Counted from the first letter of the stretch, positions 7,834 to 16,287 are shown. The stretch is 45,540 bases of DNA from PVC group bacterium (GCA_003562335.1 PWVE01000165.1:1-45540); one strand, 5' to 3'. Translations and numbers: made by a program. The notes: generated from the letters alone by a model not told the origin.

Positions 7834-9126
7834 ATGGCACGCTTCATCATCAACGGACAACAGCCCCTGCGGGGCACCTTCACGCCGTTAGGCAACAAGA
7901 ACGCCGCGCTCCCGATGCTGGCCGCTACCCTGCTCACCGATGAGCCGGTGGTGCTGCGTAATCTGCCGCCCATCGAGGACGTCCACGTCATGTGCGAACT
8001 GCTCACGGCGCTGGGCGTGGACATTACGCTGCGCGGGCAAACCGCCACGCTCTGTGCGGCGGGCCTGCGCCATACCCGGCTCCACCCGGAACATTGTCGC
8101 CGTGTGCGGGGATCGATTCTGCTGGCCGGCCCGTTGGTGGCCCGCCACGGACAAGCGGTGCTGGCCCCGCCGGGAGGCGATGTGATTGGGCGGCGTCGCC
8201 TGGACACGCATTTTGCCGGCTTGAGCGAGTTGGGTATACGTATCCAGACCGGCACCCGCGATTTCCGGCTGCGTCGCGACGCGTTACACGGAGCACGCAT
8301 TGTCCTGGATGAAGCCAGTGTCACCGCCACAGAGAACATCATGATGGCGGCCGTGCTGGCGTCGGGCGTCACGACCATTTACAACGCCGCGTGCGAACCG
8401 CATGTGCAGGATCTCGGACGCCTACTCATCAAGATGGGGGCGCGCATCGACGGTTTGGGCACCAACCGACTGCGGATCCGCGGCGTCAAGCGCCTGCACG
8501 GGGCCACGCACCGTATTCAACCGGACCACATCGAATGCGGCAGTTTCGCAGCCGCCGCGTGGGTTACCGGGGGCGATGTCACACTGCGTGTCAACGGCAT
8601 GGACGCGGACACCTTACACGTTTGCGGCCGCGCTTTTGCCCGGCTGGGGGCGGCCTGGAATCCGCAGCGCGGCCGGTTACACGTGGCTCCCACCGCGCTC
8701 AAGATTCAACCTGACCTTGGCGACGCCATCCCGAAGATCGAGGATGGTCCCTGGCCGGCCTTTCCATCGGATCTCATGAGCGTGGCTATCGTCATGGCCA
8801 CCCAGGCCACAGGCACCTGCCTGTTCTTCGAAAAGATGTTCGAAAGCCGCATGTTCTTTGTCGACGCCCTCATCTCGATGGGAGCGCGCATTGTGCAGTG
8901 CGACCCGCACCGTATCGTGGTTTCCGGTGCCACAGGCTTGCGCGGGGCCCACATGGCCACACCTGATATCCGCGCCGGCATGGCCTTGCTGGTAGCCGCG
9001 CTCGGCGCGCGCGGGCAAAGCGTGATTGAGAATGCCGGCATCATTGACCGGGGATACGCGCAAATCGAAACGCGCCTGCAACAGCTAGGCGCGGATATCG
9101 AGCGGGCAGAAAGCAGTGGGCAGTAA
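7834..9126 (+). CDS. murA: UDP-N-acetylglucosamine 1-carboxyvinyltransferase, Asp-type active site
   Basis: A 430-residue EPSP-synthase-fold enzyme that transfers enolpyruvate from PEP to UDP-GlcNAc, the first committed step of peptidoglycan synthesis, in the cytoplasm. Visible are the PEP-binding GNKNAALPM near the N-terminus, GSILLAGPLVARHGQ, AFPSDLMSVAIVMATQ with the catalytic Asp, and DIRAGMALLVAAL with the PEP-binding Arg. In the mobile loop the residue equal to E. coli Cys115 is D116 (PPGGDVIGRR). Asp at this site occurs naturally in Mycobacterium and Chlamydia enzymes, keeps activity and prevents alkylation by fosfomycin. The gene starts nine bases after the aminotransferase. The last residues (ERAESSGQ) run into a repetitive intergenic sequence, so the stop may have shifted recently. 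Confidence 0.97.
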   Translation: MARFIINGQQPLRGTFTPLGNKNAALPMLAATLLTDEPVVLRNLPPIEDVHVMCELLTALGVDITLRGQTATLCAAGLRHTRLHPEHCRRVRGSILLAGPLVARHGQAVLAPPGGDVIGRRRLDTHFAGLSELGIRIQTGTRDFRLRRDALHGARIVLDEASVTATENIMMAAVLASGVTTIYNAACEPHVQDLGRLLIKMGARIDGLGTNRLRIRGVKRLHGATHRIQPDHIECGSFAAAAWVTGGDVTLRVNGMDADTLHVCGRAFARLGAAWNPQRGRLHVAPTALKIQPDLGDAIPKIEDGPWPAFPSDLMSVAIVMATQATGTCLFFEKMFESRMFFVDALISMGARIVQCDPHRIVVSGATGLRGAHMATPDIRAGMALLVAALGARGQSVIENAGIIDRGYAQIETRLQQLGADIERAESSGQ

Positions 9127-9285
9127 GCAGCGGTCAGTAAGCAGTATTATTCGTTTCCGTAGTCGTCGCCGTAGTCGTCCGCCGAAATGGACAGGAGAAC
9201 GCGGGGATGAAGCATAGAGACGGCCAGATAGGGGGTTCACGATAGCGGGCGACGATAGCGGATTACGATATACGCGTAGTCCCCT
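9104..9285. repeat. Short degenerate direct repeats after murA
   Basis: Three simple repeat texts follow one another: GCAGAAAGCAGTGGGCAGTAAGCAGCGGTCAGTAAGCAG, then CGTAGTCGTCGCCGTAGTCGTC, then CGATAGCGGGCGACGATAGCGG. Units are 7 to 13 bases and imperfect. The first block overlaps the final codons of murA. No function is evident. Confidence 0.55.
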
Positions 9286-9322
9286 CCCTTGCTTTAATGT
9301 AAACGCTGCATTAGAGTTAGGC

Positions 9323-9697
9323 ATGCACGTGGGGATTTTCAGGATAAGCGGTTGGTGTCTGGCGCTGGCGGCCACTTTGTTGGTTGCGGGCTGCTGGGAT
9401 GACAGCAGGTTTGACCACACGCCGGCGGCGGAACAGGGCAGCATCATTGTCGACAATCGTTCCAGCCGGGACCTTGATGTCTTTATTGCCGGCGAACCGG
9501 TGCAGCGGGTGTCAGCCCGCCGCTGGCGCGCCTTTGACCGGGAGCCCGGAGTGTATCGGGTTGTGCTCGATGAACGCCGGGGCGACCGTAACTTTCGCGG
9601 TGACATTGATGTGCTGCGCGGACGGTTAACGGTGCTGGAGGTTACCACCGATCCCGGTCACAGGAATCGATTCAGCGTCTTCACTTACTTTGATTGA
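9323..9697 (+). CDS. Small predicted lipoprotein of unknown function
   Basis: 124 residues. The N-terminus has a positive residue, a hydrophobic stretch and the lipobox LVAGC, giving lipidation at Cys24 and an envelope location. The mature part (about 100 residues) is rich in Arg and Asp, with SIIVDNRSSRDLDVFIAGEPVQRV and a later EVTTDPG, predicted to form a small beta-sandwich that would resemble carboxypeptidase-regulatory or PEGA-like folds. I do not recognise a named family. It stands alone between murA and the receiver gene. Confidence 0.75.
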   Translation: MHVGIFRISGWCLALAATLLVAGCWDDSRFDHTPAAEQGSIIVDNRSSRDLDVFIAGEPVQRVSARRWRAFDREPGVYRVVLDERRGDRNFRGDIDVLRGRLTVLEVTTDPGHRNRFSVFTYFD

Positions 9698-9877
9698 GCC
9701 CGAACTGGCGCGGATGGCTATTTTTTGCCTGTTTAGCCTCAACCAACGCTTGATTTTTACAGGCCGTCAGCCTAGGCTACCTAACCTAGCGTGCAGTGAG
9801 GAATTTTTGTGCGTGAGGCGCGCGGTTCGGCGGCGACGTTGAGGCGGGCGGCGTATAGTTAAGGATACTAGCAGAAC

Positions 9878-9904
9878 AGCGGATTTGGTCCGCTTTATGG
9901 AGGT
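9878..9904 (+). promoter_or_regulatory. Hairpin next to the ribosome binding site of the receiver gene
   Basis: AGCGGA (9878-9883) and TCCGCT (9889-9894) form a six-base stem with the loop TTTGG. GGAGGT, the ribosome binding site of the ATG at 9914, begins five bases after the stem. The hairpin may affect ribosome access or mRNA stability. It lacks a true T-run, so it is not a good terminator. Confidence 0.4.
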
Positions 9905-9913
9905 CTAAATAAA

Positions 9914-10294
9914 ATGGCAAAGATATTGGTTATCGATGACGAAGAGGGCGTACGGCACTATTTTAACAGCCTGCTATCACGTATGGGCTATGAAGTGGAG
10001 ACGGCAGAGGATGGCGAACGCGGATTTGAACTGGCTAGCCAGCCGGGTATCGATCTGATTATAGCGGACTATCAGCTACCTGGCCCCCTGCAACGGGCGG
10101 CCCTGATCAAAGCGCTGCGCGAACAGAGTCCGGACACCCCCGTGGTGGTCATCTCCGGCCACGCGGATGCCCAAACCGTAAGCGAGTGCGAGGAAATGGG
10201 CGTGCAGGACGTGCTCACCAAGCCTTTTGAAATTCCATTTGTTTCGTCGATCGTCAAAAAACTCATTGGGGAGCCGGGCGGAGCCGATCAGTGA
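9914..10294 (+). CDS. Stand-alone response-regulator receiver protein
   Basis: 126 residues, all receiver domain with no output domain. The acidic pair D9-D10 (VIDDEEG), the phosphoacceptor D53 (LIIADYQLPG), the Ser (VVISGHAD) and the conserved Lys in LTKPFEIP are all present. Unlike most receivers, the loop after D53 is altered to QLPGPLQRAAL. The stop overlaps the GTG start of the KaiC-like ATPase (GTGA), so both proteins are made together, and the receiver probably controls or is controlled by that ATPase. No histidine kinase is adjacent; the hybrid kinase at 43.9-45.5 kb is far away. Confidence 0.93.
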   Translation: MAKILVIDDEEGVRHYFNSLLSRMGYEVETAEDGERGFELASQPGIDLIIADYQLPGPLQRAALIKALREQSPDTPVVVISGHADAQTVSECEEMGVQDVLTKPFEIPFVSSIVKKLIGEPGGADQ

Positions 10295-11208
10295 TTGTCA
10301 AGACGCTCAGTGGATTGACCCTTCTTGACGAACCTCACGGAGGAGTGTTTGCCGGGCGCAATTTCTTGATTTGTGGTCGTAGCGGCACCGGTAAAACGGC
10401 TGCCGGCATGCATTTTATCCGGCAAGGCCTGCAACAGGAAGAGCGCTGTCTCTTGCTGTCGACGATGCAGGCGTCGGATATCGCCATATTGGCGGAGTCC
10501 TACGGCTTTTCGTTTGCGGCTGACATTGAACAGGGCAATCTGATCCTGCTGGAATACGAATTCTTTGCGCCGGGGCGGCAAACCTTTCGCGACGCGTTAC
10601 CGGCTGAAGGGTTTGGTCAACTACAGGAACTGATCCAAGCCAACTCCATTACGCGCGTCGTCCTGGACACGGTCCTGCCTTGGGTTTCAGTACCGTCTAC
10701 TGAAAAATTGTCGGAACACATCTTTTCTTTCGTGCGGTCATTCGATCGCATGAACGTAACCACCTTGATGACGCTACCCAAACCGGTCTCGCCGATGGCC
10801 TTTCGCCTAAAAAAGACAATTGAGGAAGTGACCCCCATTTCCGTTTTATTAAGCACCACCGAGGATCAGCAAGCCTTGCGCTGGCAAACCGTGAAGTATT
10901 TGGGCGTTAAACAGACCCCGGGCCCCGTCCTGTACCAACTATCGCCGACCACCGGGATTACCCCTGTTGAGGAGATGGAAGATGAACCGGTGGCTGCTCC
11001 CGAAGCCGTCTCCGCGCGACCGGAACCGGAGTCCGTTCAACCGGCCGCGTTACAAAAAGTGCGTTTCGCGAATAAAATCCAAGCAGCTCCCACGCGGTCG
11101 TCGTCCGTGGCGTCGCACCCGACCGGCCATCAGCCCCCCGTCCCCAAAGGGCCCGCCCGGCTTTCGTCTGTTTGGAAACCGACCCTGACCTCGTCGCCCC
11201 CACGCTGA
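10291..11208 (+). CDS. KaiC/RAD55-like RecA-superfamily ATPase
   Basis: 305 residues starting at GTG 10291, which overlaps the receiver stop. One RecA-like ATPase domain fills residues ~1-225: Walker A GRSGTGKT (29-36), a core strand CLLLSTMQASDIAILAESYGF, and Walker B-like ITRVVLDTVLPWV. This is the KaiC-like/GvpD/RAD55 group, used in signalling and clock-type switches as well as recombination. Only one domain is present, so it is not a full KaiC. Residues ~226-305 form a Pro/Ala/Arg-rich tail without predicted fold, possibly a protein- or DNA-contact region. It ends 97 bases before topoisomerase VI subunit B on the same strand, which suggests but does not prove a link. Confidence 0.85.
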   Translation: MIVKTLSGLTLLDEPHGGVFAGRNFLICGRSGTGKTAAGMHFIRQGLQQEERCLLLSTMQASDIAILAESYGFSFAADIEQGNLILLEYEFFAPGRQTFRDALPAEGFGQLQELIQANSITRVVLDTVLPWVSVPSTEKLSEHIFSFVRSFDRMNVTTLMTLPKPVSPMAFRLKKTIEEVTPISVLLSTTEDQQALRWQTVKYLGVKQTPGPVLYQLSPTTGITPVEEMEDEPVAAPEAVSARPEPESVQPAALQKVRFANKIQAAPTRSSSVASHPTGHQPPVPKGPARLSSVWKPTLTSSPPR

Positions 11209-11305
11209 TACGCGAGGAGTGGCGCACCCCGCCGTGCGCGGGGCAAACCCCAACCGGGCACCAACCAATCCCGATGTGCACCGGTAATTTCATTAGAGAT
11301 CAACT

Positions 11306-12994
11306 ATGGCAAAAAAGAAACCCGTTCGCAAAGAAACAGCGGAAAGCATGGGCGCACGCCAGCGCGAGATTTCCGTCTCCGAATTTTTCCTGAAAAACCG
11401 GCACCTGCTTGGCTTTGACAGCCCGCGCAAGGCGCTATTGACCACCGTTAAAGAGGCTGTCGACAACGCCCTGGACGCGTGTGAGGAAGCCGGCATTCTC
11501 CCCTCCATCAGCGTGGAACTGCGCCAATTGGCGGAAAACCGGTTTGTGGTGCATGTGACCGATAATGGCCCCGGCGTAGTCCGCAAGCAGATCCCCAAGA
11601 TTTTTGCCAAGTTGCTGTACGGCTCCAAATTTCATCGCCTGCGGATGTCACGTGGCCAACAAGGAATCGGTATCAGCGCTGCCGGGATGTATGGCCAATT
11701 GACCACTGGCCGAGCCACCCGTATCTGGTCTAAGACCCAACGTCAAGCATGCGCCCACCGGATCGCGGTCCAGATTGACACCAAAACCAATAAACCGGTC
11801 ATCCTGGAAGACGAAGAAGTTGAATGGGCCCCTGCCTTTCATGCCGAGGACCCGCACGCCGAGCCGGTCACCGCCCACCACGGCACCTGCGTATCGATCG
11901 AAATGGAGGCGGCCTATATCCGGGGCCGTCTATCGGTGGACGAGTTCCTCAAGCAGTGTGCGATCGTAAATCCGCACCTGCAATTACACTACCGGGTGGT
12001 GTTGCTATCCAAGAAAGACCCCAAAGCCGACGCGGCCCAGTCCGATTTCATCGGTCAGGAACCGCCATGGACCGTCTTTGCCCGCGGGGTCGACTCTTTG
12101 CCTCCGCCCAGCGGCGAGATTAAGCCCCACCCGCACGGCGTGGAGCTGGGCGTGTTGATTCAAATGCTCAAGGATTCCAGTGCGCGCACGCTGAAAGTCG
12201 CACTGACGCAGGATTTTTCGCGGGTTAGCGACAAGGCGGCCCACTTCATCTGTGACACGGCTGGCTTAAGTCCCAAAGCCCATCCGCGCCGCATCGCCCA
12301 TCAGGAGAGTGAGGCGCTCTACAAAGCCATTAACGAAGTGAAATTGATGCGCCCTCCCACCGATTGCCTGTCCCCAATCGGCGAGGAACAGATACTGGCC
12401 GGTCTGCAGAAAGAGATCAAAGCCGACTTCTATACGGCCGTGACCCGCAACCCCACCGTGTATCGCGGTAACCCGTTTCAGGTCGAGGTCGGGTTGGCCT
12501 ATGCCCGGCCCGGCGAGAATGCGGATTTGGGCGGGGACGATCCGGTCCGGGTGCTGCGCTTTGCCAACCGCGTGCCCTTACTGTACATGGGTGGCGGTTG
12601 CGCGATTACCAAGTCCGTGAACAGTGTGAACTGGAAATCCTACGGTTTGGCTCAACCCAAGGGCTCGCCCCCGCTGGGTCCCATGGTCATCATGGCCCAC
12701 ATGGCCAGCGTCTGGGTCCCCTTCACCAGCGAATCGAAAGAGGCCGTTGCGCACTATGCTGAAATCATCCGCGAATTGACCTTTGCCTTGCAGGAATGCG
12801 GCCGTCGCCTGTCGGTTTACCTCAACAAGCGTAAACGCGCCGCCGAGGCCGAACGCAAACGGGGCTACATCGAAAAGTATATCCCGCACCTGGCCTTGGG
12901 TCTGCACGATATTCTAAAATTCAGCGACCAAGAGCAAACCAAGGTCGAAGCAGCCCTCAAGGAAATGCTCGAACGCACGCACCTACAAGTCTAA
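11306..12994 (+). CDS. top6B: DNA topoisomerase VI subunit B
   Basis: 562 residues, near the usual 530-ish length of archaeal Top6B. It is the ATPase subunit of the type IIB topoisomerase and closes around the second DNA duplex. The GHKL motifs are complete: KEAVDNALDACEEAG (N box, Mg-ATP), VTDNGPGV (G1), and the LLYGSKFHRLRMSRGQQGIGISAAG segment (lid, G2). The transducer domain carries VLRFANRVPLLYMGGGCAITKSV, with the switch Lys near the NR..L segment. The gene starts with ATG at 11306 with no clear Shine-Dalgarno and is followed 24 bases later by subunit A. Bacterial copies are scattered and usually attributed to transfer from archaea; base composition here looks like its neighbours, so any transfer is old. 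Confidence 0.96.
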   Translation: MAKKKPVRKETAESMGARQREISVSEFFLKNRHLLGFDSPRKALLTTVKEAVDNALDACEEAGILPSISVELRQLAENRFVVHVTDNGPGVVRKQIPKIFAKLLYGSKFHRLRMSRGQQGIGISAAGMYGQLTTGRATRIWSKTQRQACAHRIAVQIDTKTNKPVILEDEEVEWAPAFHAEDPHAEPVTAHHGTCVSIEMEAAYIRGRLSVDEFLKQCAIVNPHLQLHYRVVLLSKKDPKADAAQSDFIGQEPPWTVFARGVDSLPPPSGEIKPHPHGVELGVLIQMLKDSSARTLKVALTQDFSRVSDKAAHFICDTAGLSPKAHPRRIAHQESEALYKAINEVKLMRPPTDCLSPIGEEQILAGLQKEIKADFYTAVTRNPTVYRGNPFQVEVGLAYARPGENADLGGDDPVRVLRFANRVPLLYMGGGCAITKSVNSVNWKSYGLAQPKGSPPLGPMVIMAHMASVWVPFTSESKEAVAHYAEIIRELTFALQECGRRLSVYLNKRKRAAEAERKRGYIEKYIPHLALGLHDILKFSDQEQTKVEAALKEMLERTHLQV

Positions 12995-13018
12995 CCCCAC
13001 TCGCACCAAGGAATCACC

Positions 13019-14152
13019 ATGCCACGCACCACACGCCCCAAAGGACCGCAAGTTGTTACCCGCCAGGAAGCCGCCCATAAGATCGAGGCGGTAGCCGAGC
13101 GGGTACACACCGATATCACGCAGCGCCGCAAAAAACCGGAAATGCGATTTCCAATTCGCTCGCTGGCCAACGTCAAATACGACCCCAAACGCGGTCATTT
13201 TGAAATTCTCGGTAAAGAATCCACCCGGACCCTCTCCTACAATACCGTTAAGGCTTTTGCTCAATCGATGCGATTACTGGCCACCACCAAAAATGATTTA
13301 CTGGACCGGGACGACATTGCCGGCAAACGCGAGGTGTACTACAACAGCAAAAGTTGGGGCGAATGCCGCTTTGATGCCCAGCCGGAAAGCGACAGCTTGC
13401 TGGACGATATTGAGGCGATGCTGGCCATCAACCGCGAACAACTGGGCTACATCCCGGAAGAACGCGGCGGCGAGGTCTGTGGCCCCATAGTCGTCATCGA
13501 CCGCGACCCGTCAACCGGCGAAGATATTCGTATCGACTGCACGAAACTCGGCACCGGTGCCTGGAGCGTCCCCTCGCGGGTGGAACACTTGCGGTTTCAG
13601 TCGAAGGCGAAATTCTTGCTGGCGGTGGAGACTTCTTCACTCTTTCAACGACTGGTTCATCATCGCTATTTTGAAAAGGCCAATTGCATTCTGGTTTCCA
13701 TGAGCGGGGTCCCTACCCGCGCCTGCCGCCGCTTTATCCGGCGCGTGGCGGACGACCTGAAAATGCCGGTGCTCGCCTTTACCGACGGTGACCCGTACGG
13801 CTACTGCAATATCTACCGCACCTTGAAAGCTGGTTCTGGACAGGCCGCTCACATTAACCGCTATTTTTGCGTGCCGTCGGTGCAGTACCTCGGTGTCACC
13901 CCGCAGGACATCATCGACTATAAGCTGGAAGACACCACCCATCCGCTGGAAGAGGTGGACATCAAGCGCGCCAAGGACGCGCTCAAAAACGACCCGTTCA
14001 TCCGGCATCATAAGGAATGGCAACAGGCCCTCAACCAAATGCTGAAAATGGGCGTGCGCATCGAACAGCAGGCCTTCGCCAAATACGGCTTAAACTTTGT
14101 ACTCGACACCTACCTGCCGGAAAAACTGCGCAAGAAAAACTTTCTGCCTTAA
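13019..14152 (+). CDS. top6A: DNA topoisomerase VI subunit A, Spo11-like
   Basis: 377 residues, the typical size. It is the DNA-cleaving subunit. The winged-helix CAP domain has the catalytic tyrosine in KREVYYNSKSWG; by alignment with Spo11 it should be Y108, the second of the pair. The Toprim domain follows with the metal-binding Glu in LLAVETSSLF and LAFTDGDPYGYCNIYRTLKAGS, the hallmark DGD motif. Both active sites are intact, so the enzyme should be functional. AAGGA before ATG 13019 serves as ribosome binding site. The gene stops three bases before the inverted-repeat element at 14156, which probably acts as or near its 3-prime end. Confidence 0.96.
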   Translation: MPRTTRPKGPQVVTRQEAAHKIEAVAERVHTDITQRRKKPEMRFPIRSLANVKYDPKRGHFEILGKESTRTLSYNTVKAFAQSMRLLATTKNDLLDRDDIAGKREVYYNSKSWGECRFDAQPESDSLLDDIEAMLAINREQLGYIPEERGGEVCGPIVVIDRDPSTGEDIRIDCTKLGTGAWSVPSRVEHLRFQSKAKFLLAVETSSLFQRLVHHRYFEKANCILVSMSGVPTRACRRFIRRVADDLKMPVLAFTDGDPYGYCNIYRTLKAGSGQAAHINRYFCVPSVQYLGVTPQDIIDYKLEDTTHPLEEVDIKRAKDALKNDPFIRHHKEWQQALNQMLKMGVRIEQQAFAKYGLNFVLDTYLPEKLRKKNFLP

Positions 14153-14155
14153 AAT

Positions 14156-14313
14156 GCTCTTGCAAAACCTCCGAGGGCGACACGGAGGTCGCCCCTCCGG
14201 GAAATAATAGGCCTATTCCACAAGCTCCCGGAGGGGCAGGCTCCCGCCTACGCCAAGGCTGCTACGGCGTGGCCAGCCGTCCTGCCCTCATGAACGGGAG
14301 GTTTTGCAAGAGC
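14156..14313. repeat. Small inverted-repeat element, copy B, perfect 17-bp ends
   Basis: GCTCTTGCAAAACCTCC at 14156-14172 is the exact reverse complement of GGAGGTTTTGCAAGAGC at 14297-14313, giving a 158-bp element. Just inside the left end GGGCGAC-ACGGAG-GTCGCCC forms a seven-base hairpin, identical to that in copy A near 4.0 kb. There is no ORF of note. It sits between the converging top6A and amylosucrase genes, where folded RNA could end transcription from both sides. Confidence 0.85.
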
Positions 14314-14328
14314 CTGAAGCGCGGCGGC

Positions 14329-16287
14329 CTACCACATCTCGCTTAACCAGCAGAACTGGTACCCGCCCAGCACGAGGGTATTGTTCACCAAATCGGGGCG
14401 GCGTCCGGTGTACAGGTCAACCAATCGCCCGTAACGATGACGACCCCAGTGGGCCAGCCCGTCAAGGTCAAGCGATTGCGGTTTGCCGTTGAAGTTGGCT
14501 ACCACCAACACGGCATCCGTACGCGCGGTTACGTTGTACCGCTCAAACACGAACAGATTGGGGTTTTCGACCGCGATTAACTCGCGGTTATTGAAGTCAG
14601 CGAAGACCGTGATCTCGCTGCGCACCGCCAGCATCTGTTTCAGTCCCTGAAAAATGCGGTATTCCGCCGTACCCGGCGTGTGGCGGCGGTCGGCTTTTTC
14701 CCAATCGATGGTTGGCCGGTGGACCCAACGGGTGTCACCCGATTTGTGCGGATCTTCCATATAGCTCTCGTCGTTGAGCGTGCCGATTTCGTCGCCGTAA
14801 TAGAGCAACGGCAATCCGCCAAAGGAACAGATGATACTGTGCAGCAACAGAATAGTGCGCACAGCGTGATCAATGGCTTGGGGATCCTCCGATTCCAACG
14901 CGTGTTGCAATCCGGTCAGCGACGCTAACGAACCGGAGATACGCGCGTCGCCTGTGCGTTCATTGCGGCCGAACGGCACGCCGCGCGCGTGGGTGCCCGG
15001 ATGCTGGCCGGTCAGGTAATCCACCAGGTAGCGCCGGTGCGAGACCGGTTCATAGCCCGCTTGACGTATATCGTTATCATCGAAGCCCAATCCGATATCG
15101 TCATGGCAACGCACATAATTGAGCCAAGTGGCGCGCTCCAGTTTCAGCGGCACGCTGGTGACGCCCTCCCGTAACAGGCGCGCATTCTTCGTGGCCACCG
15201 CGTCCCAGAGCAGCGCCATCAGTGTGGCGTTGTAGGCGATCTCGCATTCCTTGGCGATGACGGCATCCTCCCCGAAGTACTTGGTCACTTCCACCGGGGC
15301 CACTATCGCTTCGGCGATAAACAGCACGCCGGGGGCTGTGACCTGGCTACAGTCCTTCAACAACTGCAGGATCAAATGGGCTTCGCGCTCGTTTTGGCAG
15401 GTGCTGCCAATCTTTTTCCACAGAAACGCCACGGCGTCCAAGCGCACAATATCGGCCCCCTGGTTGGCCCAAAACAGGATGACATCCAGCATTTCGATAA
15501 ACACCGCCGGGTTGCTATAGTTCAAATCCCATTGATAGGAATTGAAGACCGTCATCACCCAGCGCTGCATTTCCTCGTTCCAGGTGAAGTTGCCGGGTGC
15601 CGTTTCCGGAAAAATCTCGGGCATGCTTTCCTCGAACATATCCGGTACGGCCCGGTTGGGATAGGTGTAATAGAAATCCTGATAGGCAGGATCCCCGGCC
15701 CGGGCTTTGATCGCCCATTCGTGTTCGTCGGAGGTGTGGTTCAACACCACGTCCAGCGCCAGCAAGATGCCGCGCTTACGCATATCGCGTGCCAGCTTTT
15801 GCATATCGGGCAAGGTCCCCACCCGCGGATCAATGGCACGAAAATCGCTCACCGCGTATCCCCCGTCACTGGCACCTTCCGGGCACTTCATGGCGGGCAT
15901 GATGTGCACGAGATTAACGCCCAGCTCCTGAAAATATCCCAAACGCTCGCCGACGCCCTTCAGGTCGCCACCAAACCCGTTGCTGTACAACGCCATCCCG
16001 GCCCACTTTTGATGGAGAAACCAATCGAAATCCTTTTCACGCTCAAGGTCCACTTTCCGTAAAGCCGGTGGACGCCGAATGTACTGGCGGGCCATCGTTT
16101 CCACCAAGCGCTGCGCCTGCAGCTCAAAATCATCGCGCTCGCCGTAAAGATGCTTAAACAGCGAATGGATTCCGTAAAAATTGGCTCCCAACCGGGTGTA
16201 GAAATGGCGTAAATCCCGTGAACTGATTTCGGCTTTTAGCCGATTCAGAATATCGTTCAGCAACGAGTGGGACGCTTGTTCATACAT
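14329..16287 (-). CDS. Amylosucrase, GH13 family
   Basis: 652 residues, matching amylosucrases (~630-650). It builds alpha-1,4-glucan from sucrose and frees fructose. N-terminal helical domain to ~110 (LLNDILNRLKAEIS...), then the GH13 barrel: QELGVNLVHIMPAMKCPEGASDGGYAVSDF, LALDVVLNHTSDEH, the nucleophile Asp in IVRLDAVAFLW, the acid/base Glu in LFIAEAIVAP, and the third acid in RCHDDIGLGF. The loop ending in LLYYGDEIGTLND is also typical. ATG 16287 has GGGAG six bases upstream; an in-frame reading further left overlaps the kinase gene and lacks homology. The gene follows the fructokinase by 20 bases. It lacks a signal peptide, so it is cytoplasmic and needs imported sucrose; no sucrose transporter is in the window. 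A related sucrose hydrolase is the main alternative. Confidence 0.9.
   Translation of the reverse strand: MYEQASHSLLNDILNRLKAEISSRDLRHFYTRLGANFYGIHSLFKHLYGERDDFELQAQRLVETMARQYIRRPPALRKVDLEREKDFDWFLHQKWAGMALYSNGFGGDLKGVGERLGYFQELGVNLVHIMPAMKCPEGASDGGYAVSDFRAIDPRVGTLPDMQKLARDMRKRGILLALDVVLNHTSDEHEWAIKARAGDPAYQDFYYTYPNRAVPDMFEESMPEIFPETAPGNFTWNEEMQRWVMTVFNSYQWDLNYSNPAVFIEMLDVILFWANQGADIVRLDAVAFLWKKIGSTCQNEREAHLILQLLKDCSQVTAPGVLFIAEAIVAPVEVTKYFGEDAVIAKECEIAYNATLMALLWDAVATKNARLLREGVTSVPLKLERATWLNYVRCHDDIGLGFDDNDIRQAGYEPVSHRRYLVDYLTGQHPGTHARGVPFGRNERTGDARISGSLASLTGLQHALESEDPQAIDHAVRTILLLHSIICSFGGLPLLYYGDEIGTLNDESYMEDPHKSGDTRWVHRPTIDWEKADRRHTPGTAEYRIFQGLKQMLAVRSEITVFADFNNRELIAVENPNLFVFERYNVTARTDAVLVVANFNGKPQSLDLDGLAHWGRHRYGRLVDLYTGRRPDLVNNTLVLGGYQFCWLSEMW

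Noticed and set aside
7623-8378. 251-codon minus-strand frame
   Set aside because: Antisense to the aminotransferase and murA, Arg/Ser-rich, typical shadow of coding sequence.
9085-9648. 187-codon minus-strand frame
   Set aside because: Crosses repeat text and lies antisense to the lipoprotein gene, with Ser/Arg-rich noise.
15376-16062. 228-codon plus-strand frame
   Set aside because: Antisense to amylosucrase, with no Shine-Dalgarno or homology.
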